Shown: positions 15,637-23,240 of the stretch, in pieces
Layout of the letters: each line of letters starts with the position of its first letter
Numbering within the stretch: the stretch's first letter is position 1
Assembly: GCA_964531335.1 (NCBI GenBank)
Contig: CAZHEV010000001.1
Location: 13,893 to 77,892, forward strand
Length of the DNA: 64,000 bases
Direction of reading: 5' to 3'
Origin: CAZHEV01 sp964531335 [NCBI: uncultured bacterium]
GTDB taxonomy: Bacteria > Eisenbacteria > RBG-16-71-46 > CAZHEV01
Translations under genes and position numbers: made by a program
The notes under the pieces: model-generated
The model's database searches: none
What the model was told of the DNA's origin: nothing
What the model saw: the letters and a program-made list of their open reading frames with translations, nothing else

Positions 15637-15706
15637 CAGCGGGGACCCCCCGCTGTTTGCCGCTGAAAGAGGATCCTTTCCTCAGGCGCCGCCGGATCGG
15701 GCGCCT
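15637..15706 (+). other. Structured leader RNA (two hairpins) before the XRE gene
   Basis: Two stem-loops lie in the leader: a perfect CAGCGGGG-ACC-CCCCGCTG (15637-15655) starting almost at the predicted transcription start, and AGGCGCC/GGCGCCT with a 9-base loop (15684-15706). No long T-run follows either. They may stabilise the message or be part of a cis-regulatory RNA; I do not recognise a known riboswitch class. Confidence 0.4.
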
Positions 15707-15747
15707 CGATTTCCGTCTGTAGCCATCCGTGGAAGGAGGGGTAACAC

Positions 15748-15951
15748 ATGGCTGGAAGCCCGAAGCTGGGTAGGAAGCTGAAACAGGCGCGAAGAAAGAA
15801 GGGCATGACCCTGATGCAAGTCCAGAAGAAAGCCCGTGTGTCTGCTACGCACATATCTCAGATAGAGAGAGGAATGACTTCGCCGACGGTGGGCGTTCTT
15901 CAAAAGCTCGCCAAGGCACTTGGAACAAAGGCCAGCGATTTCTTGGACTAG
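15748..15951 (+). CDS. XRE-family helix-turn-helix regulator
   Basis: A 67-residue protein consisting of a single Cro/CI-type helix-turn-helix domain: LGRKLKQARRKKGMTLMQVQ, then ARVSATHISQIERG (recognition helix) and SPTVGVLQKLAKAL. There is no sensor domain, so it probably acts as a small dimeric repressor or works with a partner protein. The ATG follows GGAAGGAGGGG. It has its own near-consensus promoter and a strong terminator, so it forms a single-gene unit. Base composition is lower in GC than most neighbours. Candidate binding sites are the GAAATTC pair upstream of its own promoter, suggesting autoregulation. Confidence 0.85.
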   Translation: MAGSPKLGRKLKQARRKKGMTLMQVQKKARVSATHISQIERGMTSPTVGVLQKLAKALGTKASDFLD

Positions 15952-16034
15952 CCCTCCGGCCGGGTGGGCCGGCGGCCTGGCGTCATCCCGTCCTCGGGGA
16001 CGAGGACAGGGAACCGGATCAGTGTGACCCGTGA

Positions 16035-16064
16035 GGGCCTCCGCTTTAGGCGGAGGCCCTTTTT
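16035..16064 (+). terminator. Rho-independent terminator after the XRE gene
   Basis: A perfect 10-bp stem GGGCCTCCGC / GCGGAGGCCC with a short TTTAG loop is followed by five T residues. The T-run occurs only on the + strand side, so it ends the XRE transcript and not the convergent pyrE. Confidence 0.92.
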
Positions 16065-16099
16065 GCGGGCGGGCCGGGCCTGGGCGAGGTGTGATGCGG

Positions 16100-16642
16100 C
16101 TACCTCATTATGTCGGGCACCGTGAGCAGGCTCTCCATCTCCAGCCCGGCCGCGCGAACGGATTCGGCGGCACCTTCACAGCGATCCAGCACGATAAGCG
16201 CGCGGGAGACTTTTGCCCCGGCCTCCCTCGCGGCCTGTACCGCGCCGATCAAAGATCCTCCTGTTGTGCCCACATCATCGATAACCGCAACTGATTTTCC
16301 CTGGACGGAAGGTCCTTCGATCTGCGATTTGGTGCCGTGGCCCTTCGCCTGCCTTCTTACCAGAAATGCATCGAGCGGGCCGGCTCCTTGACGGCTGAGC
16401 GCGGCCACCGCTCCGACTATCGGATCGGCCCCTATGGTCGGCCCTCCTATCATTTCGACCTTAGGCCCCTTTTCCAGGATCTCGATTACCAACTCGGCGA
16501 TCAGGAAAACGCCCTCGGAGGAGAGGCTCACCTTTCTCAGATCGATGTAGTAGTCGCTTCTGGCGCCGGATGAGAGCACGAAGTCTCCTCTCATCAACGC
16601 GTCCCTCTTGACGAGATCAATCAGTTGTTGTCGCTTGTCCAT
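16100..16642 (-). CDS. pyrE: Orotate phosphoribosyltransferase
   Basis: A 180-residue type I phosphoribosyltransferase that converts orotate and PRPP to OMP in pyrimidine synthesis. The PRPP-binding motif VAVIDDVGTTGGS is intact (about residues 118-130). The N-terminal LSSGARSDYYIDLRKV and the VRRQAKGHGT loop are typical of PyrE, with the conserved catalytic lysine in the flexible loop. The length is slightly shorter than the E. coli enzyme but normal for the short bacterial form. It stands alone with its own promoter and converges with the XRE unit. Confidence 0.92.
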   Translation of the reverse strand: MDKRQQLIDLVKRDALMRGDFVLSSGARSDYYIDLRKVSLSSEGVFLIAELVIEILEKGPKVEMIGGPTIGADPIVGAVAALSRQGAGPLDAFLVRRQAKGHGTKSQIEGPSVQGKSVAVIDDVGTTGGSLIGAVQAAREAGAKVSRALIVLDRCEGAAESVRAAGLEMESLLTVPDIMR

Positions 16643-16681
16643 CGACTGACTCCTTCTCTGCTGTAGCCTGCGCCGCGCTCC

Positions 16682-16710
16682 AGGGTACAGGAAAGGACCT
16701 TGGCTGTCAA
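16682..16710 (-). promoter_or_regulatory. Sigma-70 promoter for pyrE
   Basis: Read on the minus strand: TTGACA, 17 bases, TACCCT, about 40 bases before the pyrE start codon. Confidence 0.6.
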
Positions 16711-16802
16711 AGCGGCCACCTTGGCGGCCTGCGGTCCCAAGGGGGTGGGGAGGCGGCGGGGGATCCCGACGGCTCCCCCTGCCGCGTCTCGGTCGATCAT
16801 GT

Positions 16803-16808
16803 TACAAT
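16803..16808 (+). promoter_or_regulatory. Possible -10 box (TACAAT) directly before the subtilase start
   Basis: TACAAT ends 6 bases before the ATG of the subtilase gene, so transcription would start at the A of ATG. No ribosome site is present between them. No good -35 box is visible 16-18 bases upstream, so this is weak evidence. Confidence 0.3.
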
Positions 16809-16814
16809 ATAGTC

Positions 16815-19800
16815 ATGAGAGATGAGGCCAAAGCTTTCCGAAGAACCGCCGCCATCCTGCTCGGCTGCGTCCTACTTGTCTTCCCTGCCGGCGAATCTAT
16901 CGACGCCGGATATGCGCGGAATGACCAAACCTCCCCGGGGGCGTTGGCGGAGGCCGTATCGGTCGACGGCATGATCAGCTTCGAGCTCGCCGAGGGCGAG
17001 AGTTGGAGGGGGATGAGCCAAGTGCCGTCAATGGATGAGACGCTGGCCGGGTGTTTCCAGACCATCGGCGTCGTCGAGGTGGAGCCTTACTTTCAGGGGA
17101 TACCCCTCGCGGAGCGGTCCCCGGAAGGTGACAGATTGAGGCGGATCTACAAGGCGAGATACACGGGGCCGCAGGACCCCGACGAAGTCGCCGCCATGCT
17201 CATGTCCAGCCCCTGCGTCTCAGCCGCTTCCTCCATCCCCGTTCGCGCCGTGACCGGCCTTCCTAATGATCCCAGGTTCGGCGAGCAATGGGGGTTCAGG
17301 CAGGTGAGCGGCTTCGATATGGACCTGCCCGAGGCATGGGACGTGTTCCACGGAGACAGCTCCGTGGTTATAGCCGTGCTTGATACCGGGCTCGACCGGC
17401 TGCATCCGGATCTGGGAGGAACGTCGCCGGATGAACGCGGAAACGTGTGGGTCAATTCAGCCGAGGCGGGTGGCGAGGCCGGTGTGGACGATGACAAGAA
17501 CGGGTATATCGACGACATCTGGGGATGGGATTTCGTGCACTACGACTACGGTCCGGAAGATGCCCCGCCCTGGCCCGGCGAGGACTACCTGGACCCTGAC
17601 CCGGACCCGGCGGATTTCCACGGACATGGTACCGCCGTGGCCGGGGTGGCCGGGGCGGTCGGCGACAACGGTGAGGGTGTCGCGGGGTTCCTGTGGAACT
17701 GTCACATCATGGGCCTTCGCTGTGGTGTGGCCTTGAACACGGGCGGAGCGACACCGTTCGGGGCCGTAAGGATGGACTGGTGCGCGGAGGCCGTGCTTTA
17801 CGCGGCCGACATGGGAGCGTCCGTAATAAACGCGAGCTGGGAGTCGGGCTACGACGTGGGCCTCGAGGCGGCCGTGGACTACGCCGTGGCCAGGGGGGTC
17901 GTGGTGTCCGTGGCCGCCGGCAACCGTAACGGGGACCCTGTGGACCTCACGCAGTACAACTATCTTTCCTCGCGGGGCGATTGCCTTGATGTCGCGGCGG
18001 TCGAGGCCGACGGAACAAGGTGGGGAAACTCCAACTACGGTGAGTGGGTGGATGTGGCCGCGCCCGGGGCGGGGATACTAACATTGAAGTACATGTACAC
18101 AGGCTTCAGGGGGTACGCGTTGTGGAGCGGCACCTCCTTCGCGGCTCCCGCCGCCTCCGCGGCGGCGGCTTGGGTGCGGGGAAACCATCCGCAGTGGAGT
18201 GCCGCTCAAGTAATAGCTCATCTGCAGAGCACTGGCCGGCCTCTAAAGCCGCCGGACCCGACCGTTGGGGCGGGGCTGATCAACGCGTTCAATGCGGTAA
18301 GGCAGGAAGACGGCGGATGGAGCGTGGAATTGGGCTCTGCCGCGAGCACCCAGATAATCCCGCTGAAGGCGGGAGACGCCGCGGTCGCCATAGCCGCCGG
18401 GCTCGAAAACGGTACGGGCGGAGTGTGGGACCTGGCAGGTACCGCCCTTGAATCGTGGCCGGTCGATCTCGGGGGCTCGGCCATCGCCGGGATCGCCTCG
18501 GGGGACTGTGTGGGGGACGGGCGGGATGAGGTGGTCTTTGTCGACCGGGAGGGACACGTTGCCATCGTGGGAATGGACGGCTCTATGGTCGCCCAGTGGG
18601 ACGCGGGCGCAGCGCCGGTAGGCGAGCCCGTTCTCGCGAGTCTGGAAGCGGGTGGCGGCCTGGAGGTGGTCCTTTGCACTGAGGATCGTGGGGTTCACGC
18701 ATGGGACGTGTCTGGGGATGCCCTGGCCGGCTGGCCCGTCTGGCTGGACGCGGCCCCGGTGGGATCTCCCGCGGCTGCGGACATGGACGGCGTCCCCGGG
18801 GAAGAGGTCGTGGTCGCGTGCGGGAACGGATTCGTTCACTGCATCTCCCCCTCCGGCGATGCTCCGGCGGGCTGGCCGGTTGACACAGGAGCTCCCTTGG
18901 CGGTGGCTCCCTCAATTGCCGATGTCTCAGGTGATGACGGACTGCCGGAGGTCGTGATCGGTACAGTGAGCGGTCTGCTCCATGCTTTCGACTCTCGGGG
19001 AGACAACGTCGCGGGCTGGCCGTTTGGAATCGGGGCGTACCAATTCAGCGCCGGCGTGTCGCTGGGAGATCTGGATAGAGACGGCTTCATGGAGGCCCTC
19101 TGGCCGGGCCTGTCGTCGAAGCTCCTGCTGTACGACACCCGTGGGTTTCCGGAGCCCGGCTGGCCGCTCAGCGTGGCGTGTTCGGGAGGACCGGCTCTCA
19201 TGGCGGACGTCACGGGTGATTCGATAGCCGAAGTGGTCGCCGCCGTCGAGGGGGTCGGCATAGGGGCTTGGCGGGCGGACGGCTCAATGGCGGAAAACTG
19301 GCCGAAGCCCACCGACGGCGCGGCTCTTGGGCCGGTCGCGGTTGGAGACTACGACGGGGACGGACGGCCTGAGGTGTTCGCCGGATCCGCGGACGGCAAA
19401 TTGCACTGCTGGGACCTCGGGGGGGTAGCCTATGTGGACTTGGCCATGCTATGGCCCCTTCCCGGAGGGACCCGGGGCAACAACCGGACGACGCCCCCGG
19501 CCTCGCCCGGGGACACGACGAAGGCTCTGGCTCCGGTGTTCAGGATCGCCTCTTTGACCGCCTCTCCCAATCCGGCGAACTCCGAGGTGACCATAGTGAC
19601 TCTAATCGCGGGGCCGAACGACGAACCGAAGCGGGCCTCCGTGCGCATATTCGACGCGATGGGTCGCCTGGTGAACGACGTCGCGGTCGGCTACCGTGCC
19701 CGTGGCACGCATCGCGACCGGTGGGACGGATCGACGGAATCCGGAGAACGTCCCTCCTCGGGCGTGTACTTCTGCGTGGCCACGGTTGAGAACAGCTCGG

Positions 19801-19829
19801 CGGGCGTGCCGATCATACTTGTGAGGTGA
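16815..19829 (+). CDS. Secreted subtilisin-like serine protease with FG-GAP-like repeats and FlgD-like tail
   Basis: A 1004-residue exported S8 protease. A signal peptide (AAILLGCVLLVFPAGES) and a propeptide-like segment precede the catalytic domain, with Asp in IAVLDTGLD (about 187), His in FHGHGTAVAG (about 268) and Ser in SGTSFAAPA (about 439). Residues about 510-880 contain repeated G-D-x-D-G-D and W-P units (VGDYDGDGRPEVF, LGDLDRDGFMEAL) of a FG-GAP/VCBS-type beta-propeller. The C-terminal 90 residues form a FlgD-like sorting-type domain (SPNPANSEVTI ... GVYFCVATV) ending in PIILVR. This layout is common in FCB secreted proteases. The start lacks a ribosome site and may be leaderless. 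A strong terminator follows. Confidence 0.9.
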   Translation: MRDEAKAFRRTAAILLGCVLLVFPAGESIDAGYARNDQTSPGALAEAVSVDGMISFELAEGESWRGMSQVPSMDETLAGCFQTIGVVEVEPYFQGIPLAERSPEGDRLRRIYKARYTGPQDPDEVAAMLMSSPCVSAASSIPVRAVTGLPNDPRFGEQWGFRQVSGFDMDLPEAWDVFHGDSSVVIAVLDTGLDRLHPDLGGTSPDERGNVWVNSAEAGGEAGVDDDKNGYIDDIWGWDFVHYDYGPEDAPPWPGEDYLDPDPDPADFHGHGTAVAGVAGAVGDNGEGVAGFLWNCHIMGLRCGVALNTGGATPFGAVRMDWCAEAVLYAADMGASVINASWESGYDVGLEAAVDYAVARGVVVSVAAGNRNGDPVDLTQYNYLSSRGDCLDVAAVEADGTRWGNSNYGEWVDVAAPGAGILTLKYMYTGFRGYALWSGTSFAAPAASAAAAWVRGNHPQWSAAQVIAHLQSTGRPLKPPDPTVGAGLINAFNAVRQEDGGWSVELGSAASTQIIPLKAGDAAVAIAAGLENGTGGVWDLAGTALESWPVDLGGSAIAGIASGDCVGDGRDEVVFVDREGHVAIVGMDGSMVAQWDAGAAPVGEPVLASLEAGGGLEVVLCTEDRGVHAWDVSGDALAGWPVWLDAAPVGSPAAADMDGVPGEEVVVACGNGFVHCISPSGDAPAGWPVDTGAPLAVAPSIADVSGDDGLPEVVIGTVSGLLHAFDSRGDNVAGWPFGIGAYQFSAGVSLGDLDRDGFMEALWPGLSSKLLLYDTRGFPEPGWPLSVACSGGPALMADVTGDSIAEVVAAVEGVGIGAWRADGSMAENWPKPTDGAALGPVAVGDYDGDGRPEVFAGSADGKLHCWDLGGVAYVDLAMLWPLPGGTRGNNRTTPPASPGDTTKALAPVFRIASLTASPNPANSEVTIVTLIAGPNDEPKRASVRIFDAMGRLVNDVAVGYRARGTHRDRWDGSTESGERPSSGVYFCVATVENSSAGVPIILVR

Positions 19830-19924
19830 CGCTGTCGAAGGACGGTAAAACGCGGGCGCCTCGCTTCTCGAGCGCGGGTTTGTCGACTGGTCCTCGAACC
19901 CGCGGGCGGCCGTCCCGATATGGA

Positions 19925-19954
19925 AGAAGGGCGGCAAGCGCCGCCCTTCTTTTT
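19925..19954 (+). terminator. Rho-independent terminator after the subtilase gene
   Basis: A perfect 11-bp stem AGAAGGGCGGC / GCCGCCCTTCT with a 4-base loop is followed by TTTTT. On the minus strand AAAGAAG also precedes it, so it could partly serve the convergent lipoprotein gene as well. Confidence 0.92.
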
Positions 19955-20003
19955 CATTTAGCCGGTCTAGGCGCCCTGTCTTGCGACGCCTCGCACCGGA
20001 GCG

Positions 20004-20435
20004 CTAACGTGTTATGATATAAGGGATCTGCGCCTTCATCGCGTTCGAGAACGCGCTCTCGTTGCCGTACTCGTCCACGGCTGTCAGCCTGAAGTACTGG
20101 TCCACGCCCGTATCGGGCAGCTTGCTGCTGCTGAACTCGTTCGCCGTCAGGAGGTCGGCATTGAGCTTGGTGTAGGCCTGGACGGCGTTCGGGCTCGGAT
20201 TGTAGATCCATACATTGTACCCGGCAAGGTCGGACTCGAGGTTCGGGGACCATGTCAGCTTGGTGCCCGAGGGCCTGCGTTGAGCCTCCAGCCAGAGCGG
20301 CGGCGCCGGAGGCGCGGTGTCCTGAATGACGGGCTCAGGGGCCGTCGCCGAGTCCTCGCTGCAGCCGCCGACAAAGGGTACCAGAGCCAGGGTGAAGCCG
20401 AGGGCCACCAACTTCAAAATCAAGTTCTTGCGCAT
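20004..20435 (-). CDS. Lipoprotein with a fibronectin type III-like domain
   Basis: A 143-residue lipoprotein. The ATG follows GGGAGGAAC, and the N-terminus has a hydrophobic h-region and a lipobox (VGGC) at about residue 22. A Pro-rich linker leads into one FN3-like domain (APPAPPLWLEAQ ... GTKLTWSPN ... DLAGYNVWIY ... YFRLTAVDEYGNESAFS). It is likely anchored in an envelope membrane and may bind proteins or carbohydrate. The last residues (YIITR) recall the -x-x-R ends of nearby exported proteins, though here the tail is too short to be a sorting domain. A longer frame extends upstream but the internal ATG has the ribosome site and lipobox. The function is unknown. Confidence 0.82.
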   Translation of the reverse strand: MRKNLILKLVALGFTLALVPFVGGCSEDSATAPEPVIQDTAPPAPPLWLEAQRRPSGTKLTWSPNLESDLAGYNVWIYNPSPNAVQAYTKLNADLLTANEFSSSKLPDTGVDQYFRLTAVDEYGNESAFSNAMKAQIPYIITR

Positions 20436-20727
20436 CTTTTCAGTTCCTCCCTGTTCATAGCCGAAAAAGCTTTGGGGTTCTTGCCGCCACGACCTATCGG
20501 TGACGGCTCGCACCGACTTTCTAGTTGCCTGGGTTTAGAGTTGCCCCGGAACGCGCAGCGACCGCGCGCCCTGCGCCAAGAAAACAGCCCCGCGGAGCAA
20601 GGAGCTCGGGGACTCGCAGGACGCCGGACAACTCAAGAGCAAACAAGAACCGTACCAGGCGGACTTGGTTTGGCCTTGTGGTCGTATTTGCGCGGAGTTA
20701 GCGCGCTCGAACCGGGCCCGACGCGGT

Positions 20728-20747
20728 TGGTCCCCCCGGGGGGACCA
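20728..20747. repeat. Perfect 20-bp palindrome
   Basis: TGGTCCCCCC followed directly by GGGGGGACCA, without a central spacer. It lies 50 bp upstream of the M23 peptidase promoter and could be a protein-binding site or a hairpin in an upstream transcript. Confidence 0.5.
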
Positions 20748-20796
20748 GGTCCGGCATGGCGCTTTGCACTGTCGATCCGCAAAATGCACCGTGTTG

Positions 20797-20824
20797 TTGA
20801 CAGGTGTTCGGACATGGGTATAGT
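20797..20824 (+). promoter_or_regulatory. Sigma-70 promoter for the M23 peptidase gene
   Basis: TTGACA, 16 bases, TATAGT. The leader to the start codon would be about 85 bases long. Confidence 0.6.
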
Positions 20825-20917
20825 TCTGTTGGAGCGTCTTCGCGACGTTTCTGTTTCTTTTCGTCGGGCGTCCTTGCCCGGAGTCCTTGGTCCTGAACCT
20901 GTCCCTCCTCCTGCGAG

Positions 20918-23233
20918 ATGCTTTTGCGTAGCTTGCACCTCTTTGCGAACGCCGGATCGGCCGTCGCCGCCATGTGCGCGGTTTTCCTGTCCGCGGCGGC
21001 TGAGCCGGGCGCGACAAGGTATATTCCCCCGCTGAGCGAGCCGATGCCGCTCACATCGACCTTCGGAGAGTACAGAAGTCGCCATTTCCATGGAGGGATC
21101 GACTACAGCACGGGGGGCAAGACCGGAATGAGCGTCCACGCCGCCGGGGCGGGGTACGTCCGGCGTATCCGGGTCTCGGGCTCCGGTTACGGCAAGGCGT
21201 TGTATCTGAACATGGAGGACGGCAGGACTGCCGTGTACGCGCACCTCGAGGAGTTCGCCCCGAAAATCAGAAGCGTAGTCGAGGAGATACAGGGGCGGCA
21301 GGGGCGGTACAGAATAGATCACATAATGGACGCGGAGAGCCTCCGGGTGGATGCGGGGGAGCTCATCGCGTACTCCGGTGATTCCGGCGCCGGTCCCGCG
21401 CACCTTCACTTTGAGATTCGAGAGGGCGAGCGACAAGTAAACCCGTTGCTTCTGGGCGTGAGCGCGCACGACTCAAGCCCTCCGCGCGTACGATCGGTCG
21501 TATTCATACCCCTGGGCCCGCACTCAATGGTGGACGGGCGGAACAGACCTCTGGCCCTGGGGCTAAGATGGGATCGTGGGCGGGGTGTCTACTCCACTTC
21601 GCGGACGCCGAGCATCGAGGGGGACGTGGCCCTGGCGTGCAGGATATACGACCTGGTGGATGGCAAGCCCAACCGGCTGGCCCCGCACCGGGTGGAGATG
21701 CGCGTTGACGGCGAGACGGAGTACGAGGTGGGTTTCGACTCCGTAAGTCTCAGCTCCACCCAGCAGGTGGAGCTCGTTTACAACTTCGACTATGCGAGGA
21801 GAGGCGCCCGCAACGTACTGAATCTGTTCTGCGCGCCCGGGAGGATGGTGGGACTGAGCGTAGAGGAGACGCCCCTGCGCGGCGTGCTGAGCGTCGAGGG
21901 GGGCGGGACGCTGGGGGGTCGGAGGCTTCGCTCTGGGAGGCATGGGCTCGAGATCTTGGCAATAGATTTCAACGGGAACAAGCGGGCCGCGAGGTTGGAC
22001 TTCATAGCCAATAACCGACCGGCGCTCGTTTCGGTCGGATTCCGCGAAGACGAGGGCACTGTAGCGGTGCGGGCTTTGGATCCCGAAGGCGGGCGCGTTG
22101 TCGTCGTCCTGGAGAGATCTTCGGACGGTGGCGCCACCTGGCGCGAGGTGGGCCGCCGTGACTCCACCGGCGCTTTCTCCGGGAAGTTCGAGGTGGCCGC
22201 GCTGTCCGGTGGCGACGTGGTCAAGATCAGCGCCTTGGACGAATGGAAATGCGCCTCGGAGCCGGTCTACCTCGGCCCGGGTCTGTGCGACGGAGGCGGC
22301 TTGAAGGGCGACATAGACGTCGTCCCGAGGGTAGGCTACGCGGAGATAACGTGGGTTTTGGATTGTGCGGCAGCCGAAGAGCCGCAAATGTGGATCGTCG
22401 ACCCAGAGGCGGCTGTTCAGGTCAGGACGCTGGGCGCCGAAAGGACCGGCCCTGCTTCATTCAGGGCCACGGTGGACATCGGGGATTCATTGGGTCCTTC
22501 GGCCTCCGTGATGGTCAGGGCGAACGGGGCCGGGCGGGGCGGCGTCGCGCGAAGGCCGCTCGGGGTCGCTGTTATCGAGGCGGGCCGCGCGGATACAACG
22601 CTGCTTCCCGGCGGCGCGGTCCTTGTGCTTTCAGAGGGGACCTTTGTCGAGGACGCTCTCATTGTGGCAGGTGTCGAGGACTCATTCGAGGTGGGCGCTC
22701 TCGGAGAGCTCGTTCCGGTGAGCCCTCCATACAGGCTCAATCCACCCACCCAGTACTTCGACGGATCAGGAGAGCTGTTTCTGCCGGCCACGGGGCCGAG
22801 GGCCGACTCCAAGAGGGTCGGCCTCTACAGGAAGGTGGGCGAGGACTCGTGGAGGTGGGTCGGCGGCGTGAGGGGTGAAGGGGGCCGGACGGTCGGAGGA
22901 GAGGTGTCGCACTTCTCGGTCTACGCTCTGATGGAGGATATAGAGGCGCCCAGGGTGACCCTGCGACGCCCGCGCGACGGCGCGAGATTGTGGACTTCGC
23001 GGCCCTTACTCGACGCTCGGATTCGAGATAAGGGTTCCGGAATTGACTGGGACCGGGTGTACTTTACGATTGACGGGAAGAAAGTGGTGACCGCTTGGGA
23101 GGCGGAGACGAGTCACGCGTGGGCCCGGCCGCGCTACGCCCTGTCGCCGGGGCGCCACCGGATAGAGATTACGGCCTCGGACCGGGCCGGCAACTGGACG
23201 CTCGTCGGTTCGGACATTGTTATCGAAAGGTAG
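20918..23233 (+). CDS. Secreted M23-type (LytM) metallopeptidase-domain protein
   Basis: A 771-residue exported protein. A signal peptide (AVAAMCAVFLSAAAEPG) precedes an N-terminal M23 domain with HFHGGID (about residue 55; H-x3-D zinc ligands) and AHLHFEIR (about residue 162; H-x-H). These motifs are complete, so it may cut peptidoglycan cross-bridges or activate amidases. The long remainder is beta-rich and has an Ig-like ending (IEITASDRAGNWTLVG). There is no FlgD-type sorting tail, so it is probably periplasmic. It overlaps no gene but its stop lies 8 bases before the dnaE start, which may make dnaE depend partly on this transcript. Confidence 0.85.
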   Translation: MLLRSLHLFANAGSAVAAMCAVFLSAAAEPGATRYIPPLSEPMPLTSTFGEYRSRHFHGGIDYSTGGKTGMSVHAAGAGYVRRIRVSGSGYGKALYLNMEDGRTAVYAHLEEFAPKIRSVVEEIQGRQGRYRIDHIMDAESLRVDAGELIAYSGDSGAGPAHLHFEIREGERQVNPLLLGVSAHDSSPPRVRSVVFIPLGPHSMVDGRNRPLALGLRWDRGRGVYSTSRTPSIEGDVALACRIYDLVDGKPNRLAPHRVEMRVDGETEYEVGFDSVSLSSTQQVELVYNFDYARRGARNVLNLFCAPGRMVGLSVEETPLRGVLSVEGGGTLGGRRLRSGRHGLEILAIDFNGNKRAARLDFIANNRPALVSVGFREDEGTVAVRALDPEGGRVVVVLERSSDGGATWREVGRRDSTGAFSGKFEVAALSGGDVVKISALDEWKCASEPVYLGPGLCDGGGLKGDIDVVPRVGYAEITWVLDCAAAEEPQMWIVDPEAAVQVRTLGAERTGPASFRATVDIGDSLGPSASVMVRANGAGRGGVARRPLGVAVIEAGRADTTLLPGGAVLVLSEGTFVEDALIVAGVEDSFEVGALGELVPVSPPYRLNPPTQYFDGSGELFLPATGPRADSKRVGLYRKVGEDSWRWVGGVRGEGGRTVGGEVSHFSVYALMEDIEAPRVTLRRPRDGARLWTSRPLLDARIRDKGSGIDWDRVYFTIDGKKVVTAWEAETSHAWARPRYALSPGRHRIEITASDRAGNWTLVGSDIVIER

Positions 23234-23240
23234 AACCGCC

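Larger units (their letters stand above)
20436..20917. other. 482-bp non-coding stretch with one promoter and one palindrome
   Basis: No convincing gene lies here on either strand. It separates the divergent lipoprotein and M23 peptidase genes. The right part holds a promoter (20797-20824) with a leader of about 85 bases that includes pyrimidine-rich runs. A 20-bp palindrome lies at 20728-20747. I saw no tRNA or known RNA family. Confidence 0.55.
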
